Notes: generated from the letters alone by a model not told the origin. A DNA stretch of 64,000 nt from Paraburkholderia sp. BL10I2N1 (GCF_004361815.1 NZ_SNWA01000001.1:4278001-4342000), one strand, 5' to 3'; positions 8,914-16,410 are shown, counted from the stretch's first letter. Made by a program: numbers and translations.

Positions 8914-8928
8914 TGGCCCGCTTCTTGC
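8914..8928 (+). promoter_or_regulatory. Sigma-54 promoter of the ammonium transporter gene
   Basis: TGGCCCG-CTTC-TTGC matches the sigma-54 consensus TGGCACG-N4-TTGC at all fixed positions but one, with exact -24/-12 spacing. The predicted start near 8940 gives a leader of about 26 bases before the ATG at 8966. With the upstream NtrC-like site this indicates nitrogen-limitation control. Confidence 0.8.
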
Positions 8929-8965
8929 GTTCCATGCCCGCTTTTTGCGCACAGCAGGATTTCAG

Positions 8966-10168
8966 ATGGAAAGTTTAAAGGCCGGAACCGACACGCTCTT
9001 TCTGCTACTCGGCGCCGCAATGGTGCTTGCGATGCACGCAGGCTTCGCGTTTCTCGAACTCGGCACGGTCCGCAAGAAGAATCAGGTCAACGCTCTGGTC
9101 AAGATTCTGGTCGACTTTTCGGTCTCGACTATCGCTTATTTCTTCATCGGCTATACGATCGCTTACGGCGTGCGGTTCTTCGATCCCGCCGATGTGCTCG
9201 CGGCCCACAACGGCTACGCGCTGGTGCGCTTTTTCTTCCTGTTGACATTCGCCGCGGCGATTCCGGCGATCGTGTCGGGCGGGATTGCAGAGCGCTCGAA
9301 GTTCAATCCGCAGTTGTTCGCGACGTTCGTGCTGGTCGGCTTCATCTATCCGTTCTTCGAAGGCATCGTGTGGAATAACCGGTTCGGCGTGCAGGCGTGG
9401 GTTAGCCAGACGTTTGGCGCGCCCTTTCACGATTTCGCCGGCTCTGTCGTGGTGCATGCGTTCGGCGGGTGGATCGCGCTACCGGCCGTCGTGCTGCTCG
9501 GCGCGCGTCATGGCCGCTATCACCGTGACGGCCGAATCGCCGCCCATCCGCCCTCCAACATCCCGTTCCTTGCGCTCGGCGCGTGGGTACTGACGGTCGG
9601 CTGGTTCGGCTTCAACGTGATGAGCGCGCAGACGATCGACAAGATCAGCGGCCTCGTGGCCGTCAATTCGCTGATGGCGATGGTCGGCGGCACGCTGACC
9701 GCCTGGCTCGCCGGGCGTAACGACCCCGGCTTCACGTACAACGGGCCGCTTGCCGGACTCGTCGCCGTCTGCGCCGGCTCGGACATCATGCACCCGCTTG
9801 GTGCGCTTGTGACAGGTGGTATTGCGGGCGCGCTGTTCGTCTACATGTTCACCTGCGTCCAGAACCGCATGCGCATTGACGATGTTCTCGGCGTGTGGCC
9901 GCTGCACGGGCTGTGCGGCGCATGGGGCGGTATCGCCGCCGGGATCTTCGGACTGCACGCGCTGGGTGGACTTGGCGGCGTCTCTCTCGGCGCGCAGATC
10001 GTCGGCACGCTGGGCGGCATCGTGGTCGCGACGGCCGGCGGCGCTGCCGTGTACGGCTTGATCCGCGTGACCGTCGGCCTGCGGCTCGATCGGGAAGATG
10101 AGTTCAACGGAGCCGACCTGTCGATTCACCAGATCACGTCGATGCCGGAGCGCGAAAGCGTCGGCTGA
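8966..10168 (+). CDS. amtB: Ammonium transporter, Amt family
   Basis: A 400-aa polytopic inner-membrane channel for NH4+/NH3 uptake. Characteristic segments include MHAGFAFLELGTVRKKNQ in the first helices, the HDFAGSVVVHAFGGW motif holding D156 and pore H164, and WPLHGLCGAWGG holding the second pore histidine H314. The ATG at 8966 starts the protein directly at the first helix, without the cleaved signal peptide of E. coli AmtB. No glnK is next to it, unlike the usual glnK-amtB pair. A sigma-54 promoter and NtrC-like site lie upstream. Family certain; the gene symbol is by homology class only. Confidence 0.93.
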   Translation: MESLKAGTDTLFLLLGAAMVLAMHAGFAFLELGTVRKKNQVNALVKILVDFSVSTIAYFFIGYTIAYGVRFFDPADVLAAHNGYALVRFFFLLTFAAAIPAIVSGGIAERSKFNPQLFATFVLVGFIYPFFEGIVWNNRFGVQAWVSQTFGAPFHDFAGSVVVHAFGGWIALPAVVLLGARHGRYHRDGRIAAHPPSNIPFLALGAWVLTVGWFGFNVMSAQTIDKISGLVAVNSLMAMVGGTLTAWLAGRNDPGFTYNGPLAGLVAVCAGSDIMHPLGALVTGGIAGALFVYMFTCVQNRMRIDDVLGVWPLHGLCGAWGGIAAGIFGLHALGGLGGVSLGAQIVGTLGGIVVATAGGAAVYGLIRVTVGLRLDREDEFNGADLSIHQITSMPERESVG

Positions 10169-10230
10169 AGCCCCGCGAGTGACATCGCGCCATACCGCGC
10201 GACCCACACGCCGGCGCGGCAGCACGGAAC

Positions 10231-10611
10231 TCAGGTGGCCGCGCGGTGAAAACGATGCAGCAGCGAAAAGCGTTTCACCTTGCGCCGCGCCGGTTCATCG
10301 GCGCCAAGCATGCCGAACTCGATCGGGCAGCGCGTATAAAACACGTGGACGTTTTCGCGCTGGATCGCATCGAACATCAATTGGGCCTCGATTTCGGTGA
10401 CTGCGAAAATCACCTGCAGCGGCTGGTCGGTCAACTCGAAGAAGCGCGCGGCGTGATGGACGCCCGCGTGACTGACACCTTCGGTGGCCGTGATGACCGT
10501 CGAGCCATGGATGCCGACCTGCTTCGCCTTCGCAAGCAGCCATTCGACCACGGACTGACGCCCATGCCTGCGGCTCTGCTCGGTGTAAAACGTGAGTTGG
10601 TAGCCTTTCAT
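10231..10611 (-). CDS. DUF190 family PII-like protein
   Basis: A 126-aa DUF190 protein (start MKGYQLTFYTEQSRRHGR). The family has a PII-like ferredoxin fold and is very often found beside crcB fluoride channel genes, as here. Visible family features are GIHGSTVITATEGVSHAG, HHAARFFELTDQPLQVIF and the C-terminal strand. The ATG at 10611 follows a GGAGG site (cgctggaggccgcc), which argues against the upstream start at 10662. It is divergent from crcB, with the fluoride riboswitch on the other strand, so it is probably not controlled by that riboswitch. Its biochemical role, perhaps regulation of fluoride or nucleotide response, is not established. Confidence 0.85.
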   Translation of the reverse strand: MKGYQLTFYTEQSRRHGRQSVVEWLLAKAKQVGIHGSTVITATEGVSHAGVHHAARFFELTDQPLQVIFAVTEIEAQLMFDAIQRENVHVFYTRCPIEFGMLGADEPARRKVKRFSLLHRFHRAAT

Positions 10612-10772
10612 GGCGGCCTCCAGCGAGAGCCGGTTGTGCAAAAGCCTGACAGACAGCGCCATATCGGCGGCGCCTGACGCTTCATTCTAGTTCACCGCCA
10701 TCCATCGCATGGTGCAACGCGGAACCGGCGCGCGCTATCGCTGCGGACGACCGCCGATGATAGACTCCCGGC

Positions 10773-10827
10773 CGGAGATGGCATTCTCCGTTGTCCTTGA
10801 ACCGCCGTCGTGGCTGATGATGCCTGC
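10773..10827 (+). promoter_or_regulatory. Fluoride riboswitch (crcB motif)
   Basis: The pattern cGGAGATGGCATTCTCCg, then ACCGCC...GGCTGATGATGCCT, matches the crcB fluoride aptamer. The P1 stem GGAG/CTCC encloses the conserved ATGGCAT, a second hairpin follows, and GGCTGATGATGCCT closes with the GGC/GCC pseudoknot. It begins 135 bp upstream of a fluoride channel gene in the same orientation, exactly where such switches occur. The expression platform between 10828 and 10907 is GC-rich; I could not decide whether it works by terminator or by ribosome-site masking. Confidence 0.85.
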
Positions 10828-10907
10828 CCTCGCCCGGGAACCCGCGCAAGGCAGCGCCGCGCCTGCGCAGCCCGGTTTATCGACCTCCGCCAAGGACTTT
10901 AACAACG

Positions 10908-11288
10908 ATGTATCTGTCTATCTTTGCCGTCGGAATCGGCGGCGCGCTCGGTTCGCTGCTGCGCTGGATTCTCGGTGTGCGTCTGAACACCGTATTTCCC
11001 CTTCTGCCGTTCGGCACTCTTGCGTCGAACATCATCGCGGGTTACATCATCGGCGTTGCAATCGCAGTGTTCGGGCGCTATCCGGGTATCGCCCCCGAAT
11101 GGCGGCTCTTCGTGATTACCGGATTGATGGGCGGGCTTTCGACGTTCTCCACCTTTTCCGCGGAAGTTGTCAGCCACCTGCAACAGGGACGGCTCGGCTG
11201 GGCTGCCGGGGAGATCGCGATTCATGTCGGCAGTTCGCTTCTGATGACCATACTCGGTCTCGGGACCGTCGCCCTGATGGCGCGCTAA
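10908..11288 (+). CDS. crcB: Fluoride ion channel Fluc/CrcB
   Basis: A 126-aa four-helix membrane protein that exports fluoride as an antiparallel dimer. Family signatures are [15 protein letters not shown] at the start, [16 protein letters not shown] with the conserved pore Asn, and [16 protein letters not shown] with the paired aromatic FSTFS pore motif. Length is normal for CrcB. A fluoride riboswitch lies upstream on the same strand and a DUF190 gene is divergent, so the three elements form a fluoride resistance module. The start ATG at 10908 fits the family N terminus. Confidence 0.95.
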   Translation: MYLSIFAVGIGGALGSLLRWILGVRLNTVFPLLPFGTLASNIIAGYIIGVAIAVFGRYPGIAPEWRLFVITGLMGGLSTFSTFSAEVVSHLQQGRLGWAAGEIAIHVGSSLLMTILGLGTVALMAR

Positions 11289-11499
11289 CTGGCACACCGA
11301 TACGCGGGACTGAGGCGCCTCGCCCATGGAGAAGGCCGGTCGGTCATGGTCTGGCGCTGTGCGGCGGCGCTACTTCCCATGCCCGCTGTTCAGGCCCAGC
11401 GCCTGAGCCGGGACCGGAACCGGAACTGGAGCCGGGACGGCATCCCACGCGCTACAATCCCTCGCCGCCCGTCTCCCCTCCTGACCGCTGCCGACATCC

Positions 11500-12747
11500 A
11501 TGCGTGGCTCGCTGCTGCTGAAAAGAAAGACGTGCGACATGCTGCGCGCAAGCGCAGCCTGGGGCCCGGGTCTGCTCGTCATGCTTGCCGACTGTGACGC
11601 CGGCAATGTCGTCACCGCCGCGCAGAGCGGCGCTCAATGGGGCATTCGCCTGCTGCCGGTACTCTTCGCTCTCGTTCCCCTGCTTTACATGGTTCAGGAA
11701 CTCAGCGTGCGCCTTGGCATTTTCACGGGACAAGGCCATGGCCAACTGATCCGCAAACGGTTCGGCCCGACGTGGGGCTGGATATCTGCCCTGGGACTCG
11801 TCGTTGCCGTGATGGGTTCGCTGATTACCGAATTCACGGGTGTCGCAGGCGTAGGTGAAATGTACGGCGTCTCGCGCAACATGACGCTGCCCCTGGCTGT
11901 CGTGATCCTGCTGGCGGTGATCCTCACCGGCTCGCATCGACGTGTCGACAGGGTGGCCATCGCCATCGGAACCTTTGAGCTGAGTTTTTTCGCGGTCGCC
12001 TGGCACGCCCACCCGAGTATCAGGGCGCTGGCCGGGCAGTTGCGTGACATTCCCTTTGCGCATCCTCAGTTCGCGTGGCTTTCCGCCGCGCTCATTGGCG
12101 CGACATTCAATCCGTGGATGGTCTTCTATCAGCAGGCGGCGATTGCCGACAAGAAGCTCACTGCGAGCGACTATCCTTCGGCACGCGTTGAAACGGCGGT
12201 TGGCGCCGTGCTCACGCAATCTCTGACGGCGGCCATTCTCGTCGCGGCCGCCACGACGCTATCGAGCACGGGACCACAGCATGGCCTGCAAAGCGTGGGC
12301 GAAATCAGCACGGCGCTGTCAGGTATCGCCGGCTGGCAAGTCGGGCGACTGCTCTTCAGCGCCGGCGTGCTCGGGGCCTCGCTCGTGGCCAGCATCGTCT
12401 GCTCACTGGCGCTGGCGTGGGGTCTGGGCGAAGTTGCCGGCTACAGTCGCTCGCTCGACGGGCGGCCCTCGCACGCACCGTGGTTTTACGGCGTCTATGC
12501 CGCCGCTCTCGCGCTCAGCGCACTGGTTGTCTGGCTGGCGCCCGACCTCGTCCTGTTGAACGTTGCAGCGCAGGTCGTCAACGCATTGATGCTGCCGCTC
12601 GTAGTCGGCTTGCTGATCTCGTTGAGCATAGTAGCGTTGCCTGCCGCGCGGCGGCCCCGCCGCGTGTACTTCTGGCTCGTGTGCACCGTATCGGCGCTGG
12701 TTTGCGTCGCGGGCCTGTTTGGCGCCGCGCTCGGCTGGCGCTCATGA
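11500..12747 (+). CDS. NRAMP-related divalent metal transporter (atypical motifs)
   Basis: A 415-aa LeuT-fold transporter of the NRAMP superfamily with about 11 membrane segments. The first helix has GPGLLVMLADCDAGNVVTAAQSGAQWG, so the NRAMP D-P-G-N is D-A-G-N here. The helix-6 region reads ATFNPWMVFYQQ, with no canonical M-P-H metal-selectivity motif. NRAMP-related magnesium transporters (NRMT) also lack the metal-coordinating methionine, so the substrate may be Mg2+ or another hard ion rather than Mn2+/Fe2+; this is inference. The ATG at 11500 has no clear ribosome site; an ATG at 11539 (MLRASAAWGPG) is an alternative. The gene follows crcB by 211 bp on the same strand. Confidence 0.82.
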   Translation: MRGSLLLKRKTCDMLRASAAWGPGLLVMLADCDAGNVVTAAQSGAQWGIRLLPVLFALVPLLYMVQELSVRLGIFTGQGHGQLIRKRFGPTWGWISALGLVVAVMGSLITEFTGVAGVGEMYGVSRNMTLPLAVVILLAVILTGSHRRVDRVAIAIGTFELSFFAVAWHAHPSIRALAGQLRDIPFAHPQFAWLSAALIGATFNPWMVFYQQAAIADKKLTASDYPSARVETAVGAVLTQSLTAAILVAAATTLSSTGPQHGLQSVGEISTALSGIAGWQVGRLLFSAGVLGASLVASIVCSLALAWGLGEVAGYSRSLDGRPSHAPWFYGVYAAALALSALVVWLAPDLVLLNVAAQVVNALMLPLVVGLLISLSIVALPAARRPRRVYFWLVCTVSALVCVAGLFGAALGWRS

Positions 12748-12805
12748 ACCACTGCGCAACCGGTTTTCACCTCATCGCATCGACTTATGGCCATAGAGAC
12801 ACATC

Positions 12806-12995
12806 ATGTCGATTGGTGTCGTGAATTACACGCCCCTCCTTTCTCTCGCGGGATGACTCGCGATTGGCGTCGCTGCCACCGTGCTCATCCTTTTCAACGG
12901 ACGAATCGCGGGCATCAGCGGCATCCCTGGCGGATTGCTGGCGTGGCCGCGCGACGACGTCGCCTGGCGAACCGCCTTTCTGGCAGCGCGAGTGC
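12806..12995 (+). pseudogene. YeeE/YedE family (sulfur transport) N-terminal remnant
   Basis: Reading from the ATG at 12806 gives a YeeE/YedE-type start (NYTPLLSLAG), then an in-frame TGA, then the family-typical VAATVLILFNGRIAGISGIPGGLL and WRTAFLAARV. Homology to the membrane transporter fades near 12995, and the remaining part of the gene (normally well over 100 aa) is absent. It is therefore both nonsense-mutated and truncated. It sits at the left edge of the disturbed 12.8-20 kb region. Confidence 0.7.
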
Positions 12996-13039
12996 AAACT
13001 CCTGTGGCAAATGTGGGAATGGCGTCAACCGCGATTCGG

Positions 13040-13357
13040 CTATTTTTTCGCCGTGCAGTCATACGAATACCGGCCTATTTCCTTGTCGCCCTCGCGCAAG
13101 GTCAGGTCGACTTCACAACTACCGCCCACCTGTGGGGTAACGCGAACCGTCGACACGGCTTGAGGCCGTCCCGGCGAAACGCTTAGGGTGCCCCCTTGCG
13201 AGACGTTGGAAGTACCCGTCCTGCCGCTGTTGACGACATTCAGTTGATATTCGAGACGCGCTTCACGCGCCCACTCGACGTATGGCACGACGACAACCTG
13301 ACTCTGATTCGAGTTCGCGTCGAACCAGACGGCTGGGTTGCTATCGGCTATCAACAT
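13040..13357 (-). CDS. CsgH-like (curli assembly chaperone-type) domain protein
   Basis: A 105-aa protein with a beta-sandwich pattern resembling CsgH, the periplasmic curli-subunit inhibitor of alphaproteobacteria. The core runs NVVNSGRTGTSNVSQGGTL, SVSPGRPQAVSTVRV, GGSCEVDLTL and ends YSYDC. The two cysteines (GSCEV and YDC) could form a disulfide. The ATG at 13357 is preceded by AAGGAGGG, an ideal ribosome site, and excludes the longer reading from 13384. Oddly no signal peptide is visible (MLIADSNPAVWFDANSNQ). No curlin or csgG-type genes are in the window, so it is an orphan. The function is inferred from motif resemblance only. Confidence 0.65.
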   Translation of the reverse strand: MLIADSNPAVWFDANSNQSQVVVVPYVEWAREARLEYQLNVVNSGRTGTSNVSQGGTLSVSPGRPQAVSTVRVTPQVGGSCEVDLTLREGDKEIGRYSYDCTAKK

Positions 13358-13384
13358 CGCGCCCTCCTTTGACGAACATGCCAC

Positions 13385-13851
13385 GTCGGTTGCTTATGGG
13401 CCGTATGTTGGACTATCGCACAGCGGGGATGATTTCCCCGGTCATGTCACCGGCCGCACAGTGCGCGGGCCGTGCCTATGCACGCTCGGCCAGCGCCAGC
13501 CAGACCGGACACGGCGTATCGAGTCCGAAGCCTGGGCATTCGACAGCATGCCGGAGCGCATTCGCCCGATAAGAAGAATAGAAGTGAGATGAGGGCATTT
13601 GCGATAACCATGCTACCCCCGCCATGGCAAAATCGCCGCGTGAACCTGGCCTTTGCGGCGACAGCCGCGCTGGGCGAATTCAAGGGAGACGGAGGTTTGC
13701 CGGAGCGATGGGTTCCGTGACAACCGTCACTTCCGTGAGGCGTCTCCAGGAACAGAAGAACATGCACGCCAGCGATGTGCTCCCGGTTGCATTCCCGTGC
13801 AGTTGGCCAGCGGTCGAAGGCAAAAAACAAAATTAGGTTCGGGGAATATCC
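13385..13851. other. Long intergenic region without a convincing gene
   Basis: This 467-bp stretch lies between the CsgH-like gene (minus) and the truncated chemoreceptor (plus). Open frames exist on both strands, but none has a family-like sequence, a good ribosome site or typical codon use. No sigma-28 flagellar promoter was recognised before the chemoreceptor remnant. It probably holds the two promoters. Confidence 0.5.
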
Positions 13852-14592
13852 ATGTCAACCTATAGAGAGACTCCACGCGTAACCGGCGGCCTGTCCCACG
13901 CACAATCTCCTTCTCTCCCGCTCAGGTCGGCATTGCGCCGCTGGAACCTGCGGGTGCAGTGGACGATTGCCGCACTTAGCGCAATCGTCGCCGTCGCGGC
14001 GGCGCGCTGGTACGGCAGCTATGGCGCCGCGTTGGGACTGGCGCAGTTCCTGGTGATTTTTGCGCTCTTCGGAGCCGGCCTGCTTCATGCAATCTCGATC
14101 TTGCGGACCCAGTCGAATGCGCTGTGCGACGGCGATCTGTCACGGGACGTGTCTCTGGCGGGGCGCGACGAACTGGCGGCGCTGGGCGAACAGGGGCGCG
14201 TACTCGCCTACCAGTTGTCGCAGATGGTGGCGCGCATGCGCAGCGAAGCCGAACTGATCGCCATGGGAGGGGCCCAGGCGACCCAACATGCCACCTCGCT
14301 GTCGCAACGCACCGAATCGCAGGCTGCCAACCTGGAGCAGACCCGTGCCTCACTCGAAGCCTTGCTGGAAGCCGTGCGCTACAACACCGATCAAACACAG
14401 CAAGCCGATGAGCGGTCTGCACGTGCGCATGCCGATGCGGTAGCGGGACAGGCCGCGGTGCGCGCTTCGGTCGAAAGCATTGAGCGCATCGAGCAACGTT
14501 CGCGCGAGATGGGAGAGATACTCGGTGTGATCGATGGCATCGCCTTCCAGACCAAAATTCGCGCGCACCGCGCAATGCCTTATCCCGCTTGA
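13852..14592 (+). pseudogene. Methyl-accepting chemotaxis protein, truncated
   Basis: The N-terminal 230 residues resemble a Burkholderia-type chemoreceptor. Two membrane helices (about 39-58 and 62-82) with almost no periplasmic domain between them are followed by a HAMP region (RTQSNALCDGDLSRDVSL) and the first arm of the coiled-coil signalling domain, ending REMGEILGVIDGIAFQT. In intact receptors the next residues are NILALNAAVEAARAGE, the CheA/CheW-binding tip. Here they are replaced at about 14555 by KIRAHRAMPYPA and a stop. Without the tip and descending arm it cannot signal. The missing part is not found downstream, so the interruption involved loss of DNA. Confidence 0.88.
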
Positions 14593-14699
14593 ATCTCCAC
14601 TACGCCTCGGTTTTTGACCCACCACTTACCCCCCGAAACGAGCCTGAAGAGATCTGACCAGATAGGACCAGACTGGACGGGCGGTGGCCTGATCGCCGC

Positions 14700-14972
14700 T
14701 CATGGAGCGCAGTTTTTTTTGCGTTGGCAGTGCCGCCATAGCCTCATGATCACCACATAGGCAAGCGTCGCCACAAGCAGATCAGCCAACAGCATGAGCG
14801 GGATGTATAAATCATCCGGGTCACGAATGCCAAGCCGATTTGCAGCGTGTAACCACGCAAGCGCCTGACTTTCCGGCATCGGTATAGGGTATGTGTGGAC
14901 GTAGGGCACGGAGAGGCAGAACAGGCCGACAAACAGCGCCACCTTGACGAGCCTACCGACAAGTGCGGTCAT
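14700..14972 (-). CDS. Small membrane protein, candidate immunity protein 2
   Basis: A 90-aa protein with two hydrophobic helices (VGRLVKVALFVGLFCLSVPYV and LMLLADLLVATLAYVVIMRLW) around a short periplasmic-type loop. It is clearly paralogous to the product of the gene just upstream: both share V-R-L-K/F-KVALF-GL, a loop with LGI/V-D-DPD-LY, and a closing LAY-IIRLWR. The ATG at 14972 begins 13 bp after its paralogue's stop. Last gene of the Hcp-Tlde1-like cassette. Two-helix inner-membrane proteins whose loop faces the periplasm are plausible protectors against a periplasmic cell-wall toxin, but this is inference. Confidence 0.7.
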   Translation of the reverse strand: MTALVGRLVKVALFVGLFCLSVPYVHTYPIPMPESQALAWLHAANRLGIRDPDDLYIPLMLLADLLVATLAYVVIMRLWRHCQRKKNCAP

Positions 14973-14985
14973 CAATCGCTATTTT

Positions 14986-15249
14986 TCAACGTTGCCTGTT
15001 GCCGCGATAGAGCCGCCATAGCCTTATGATCGCCGCATAAGCAAGCACTGCCACGATCAGTTCGATAGTCAGCCATACCGCGAAATACAAGTTGTCGGGG
15101 TCATCGACACCGAGCCAATCCGAAGCACGAAACCATGCACGTGTTTCGGCTGCTGACCACTCATTGGACAGTGGGATATAACGAACTGAAAGAAGAACTA
15201 ACCCGATAAACAGCGCGACCTTGAATAGCCTACGGACAAGTATTGCCAT
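14986..15249 (-). CDS. Small membrane protein, candidate immunity protein 1
   Basis: An 87-aa two-helix membrane protein (LFKVALFIGLVLLSVRYI and LTIELIVAVLAYAAIIRLW) with a 30-residue loop containing LGVDDPDNLYF. Its ATG at 15249 lies inside the end of the upstream Tlde1-like gene (20-nt overlap) and is preceded by a GAGGT ribosome site, so translation is coupled to the toxin gene. This overlap is typical of toxin-immunity pairs. It is a tandem paralogue of the next gene. I do not recognise a named family; immunity is inferred from position, size and topology. Confidence 0.72.
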   Translation of the reverse strand: MAILVRRLFKVALFIGLVLLSVRYIPLSNEWSAAETRAWFRASDWLGVDDPDNLYFAVWLTIELIVAVLAYAAIIRLWRLYRGNRQR

Positions 15250-15748
15250 GCGTGATGACCTCGATCGTTCCGTATGAGTTAAGTCCTGAATTGCCAGCAG
15301 CGATGGTTTTGGTGTGCAAAAGCGCCGTGCGGACTCTCAGGAAATCGACACGGCTCGGCAAGGTAATGCATCCGAATGACAAGCCAGCACCTCCTGCCGG
15401 ATGCAACCGGAACTGTCCACGCTTGACACCATTAACCCACGTCACATCGTCAATCATCCCGTCATCCCGATACAGCGCGAACCATTCGCTGTGATCGGAC
15501 GGATTTCCTTTGTAAGAATTCCACTCATCCTTAAGCCACGCTTGAACCTTGGAGCCTACGCCGCCAGTAGGGCGTGCGACGATCCAATACTTACCGGCCG
15601 GAATAGGTCCTTTGCTGGCCATCGCCGTGCATCCGCCCCGATTCCGATATATTTCATCGCCCGAAAATGCGTCGTATGTACCCACACCATCAATCGTGAG
15701 CGGCGACAGCCATTTGTTATCAACAACAAATTTTCCAGTAACAGCCAT
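15230..15748 (-). CDS. Tlde1-like L,D-transpeptidase (DUF2778) T6SS effector
   Basis: A 172-aa protein of the DUF2778/Tlde1 family, whose Salmonella member is a type VI secretion toxin acting on peptidoglycan tetrapeptides in the periplasm of target cells. The catalytic signature is visible: H116 in FRLHPAGGAG, S124 and C127 in LSFGCITLP, matching the H...SxGC of L,D-transpeptidases. MASKGPIPAGKYWIV upstream is also typical. There is no signal peptide, as expected for delivery by Hcp. The ATG at 15748 follows GGGAG at good spacing; a GTG at 15754 is an alternative. It is directly downstream of an hcp gene and overlaps a small membrane protein gene. Confidence 0.85.
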   Translation of the reverse strand: MAVTGKFVVDNKWLSPLTIDGVGTYDAFSGDEIYRNRGGCTAMASKGPIPAGKYWIVARPTGGVGSKVQAWLKDEWNSYKGNPSDHSEWFALYRDDGMIDDVTWVNGVKRGQFRLHPAGGAGLSFGCITLPSRVDFLRVRTALLHTKTIAAGNSGLNSYGTIEVITHGNTCP

Positions 15749-15760
15749 TGTCACTCCCGC

Positions 15761-16246
15761 TCAGGCGCGTTCATTCCAAGCATCGGTGTATTTGATATTG
15801 CCGTCCAGATAGTGCCATGTGATCCGCTCATACATCATCGACACCGCTTCAGAGTGATTGAGCGCGGACGCCTGCGCCAGCCGTGTATTAGTCATGCCGG
15901 GATTGATGCCGCAGACCTTTACGCCTTCGAGTAGCATCACGAAATACACTTCCTCTTTCCCTGCATCGTTGATGCGATACCACTTGATTTCGGCCGACTG
16001 CAGCGTTTGACCCGTCGCCACCGCTTTGTAAAGATACGGCGTCGCTGAATCAAACTCCTTTTCAAACGCAACCGGCGAGTGCGAACGTGCGCCGGTAATC
16101 TTTCCGTTAGCAGCATCGACCGGCAGATTCACACCGTGGCCGAAACTGATAATTTCAATGCTTCCCTCGCGATCCTGAACGGTCGAAGAACCTTTGATGT
16201 CTGCGCCGCCATCGTCTTTCAGCCACATATGTGCAGGAATTGGCAT
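15761..16246 (-). CDS. hcp: Hcp family type VI secretion tube protein
   Basis: A 161-aa Hcp1-family protein that forms hexameric rings of the T6SS inner tube and can carry small effectors in its lumen. Family features: MPIPAHMWLKDDGGADIKGSS at the N terminus, EIISFGHGVNLP, HSPVAFEKEFDSATPYLYKA, and a C-terminal ITWHYLDGNIKYTDAWNE. There is no C-terminal toxin extension; the toxin is encoded separately by the next gene, 12 bp downstream. An AAGGA ribosome site precedes the ATG. No T6SS structural genes are present in the window, so this is an orphan hcp that must use a system encoded elsewhere. Confidence 0.93.
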   Translation of the reverse strand: MPIPAHMWLKDDGGADIKGSSTVQDREGSIEIISFGHGVNLPVDAANGKITGARSHSPVAFEKEFDSATPYLYKAVATGQTLQSAEIKWYRINDAGKEEVYFVMLLEGVKVCGINPGMTNTRLAQASALNHSEAVSMMYERITWHYLDGNIKYTDAWNERA

Positions 16247-16388
16247 CTTTAGTTTTTCCTTGAATGGTTAAACGAGCGCTGCAATGTTGCGACCTCATTT
16301 CTAATAGGGTACGCATTCCGCGAACGGACAATCTTTTACCCGGATACCCATGCGTTTGCAATGACACTTCTATGCGTTATGAATACTT

Positions 16389-16410
16389 TGACGTTATTTG
16401 ACAAACGTCA
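16389..16410. repeat. Inverted repeat upstream of the hcp cassette
   Basis: TGACGTT and AACGTCA are perfect 7-bp arms around an 8-bp spacer. The element lies about 143 bp upstream of hcp in the otherwise empty stretch 16247-16449 and could be an operator. No binding protein can be named. Confidence 0.35.

Noticed and set aside
10828..10907. Intrinsic terminator as the fluoride riboswitch expression platform
   Set aside because: Several GC-rich partial stems are possible but none is followed by a clear T run, so no specific structure is claimed.
14580..14640. Possible insertion-sequence end next to the chemoreceptor break (minus-strand reading with KWWVKNRGVVEIQAG)
   Set aside because: Too short to assign to a transposase family and no terminal inverted repeats or target duplication could be identified.
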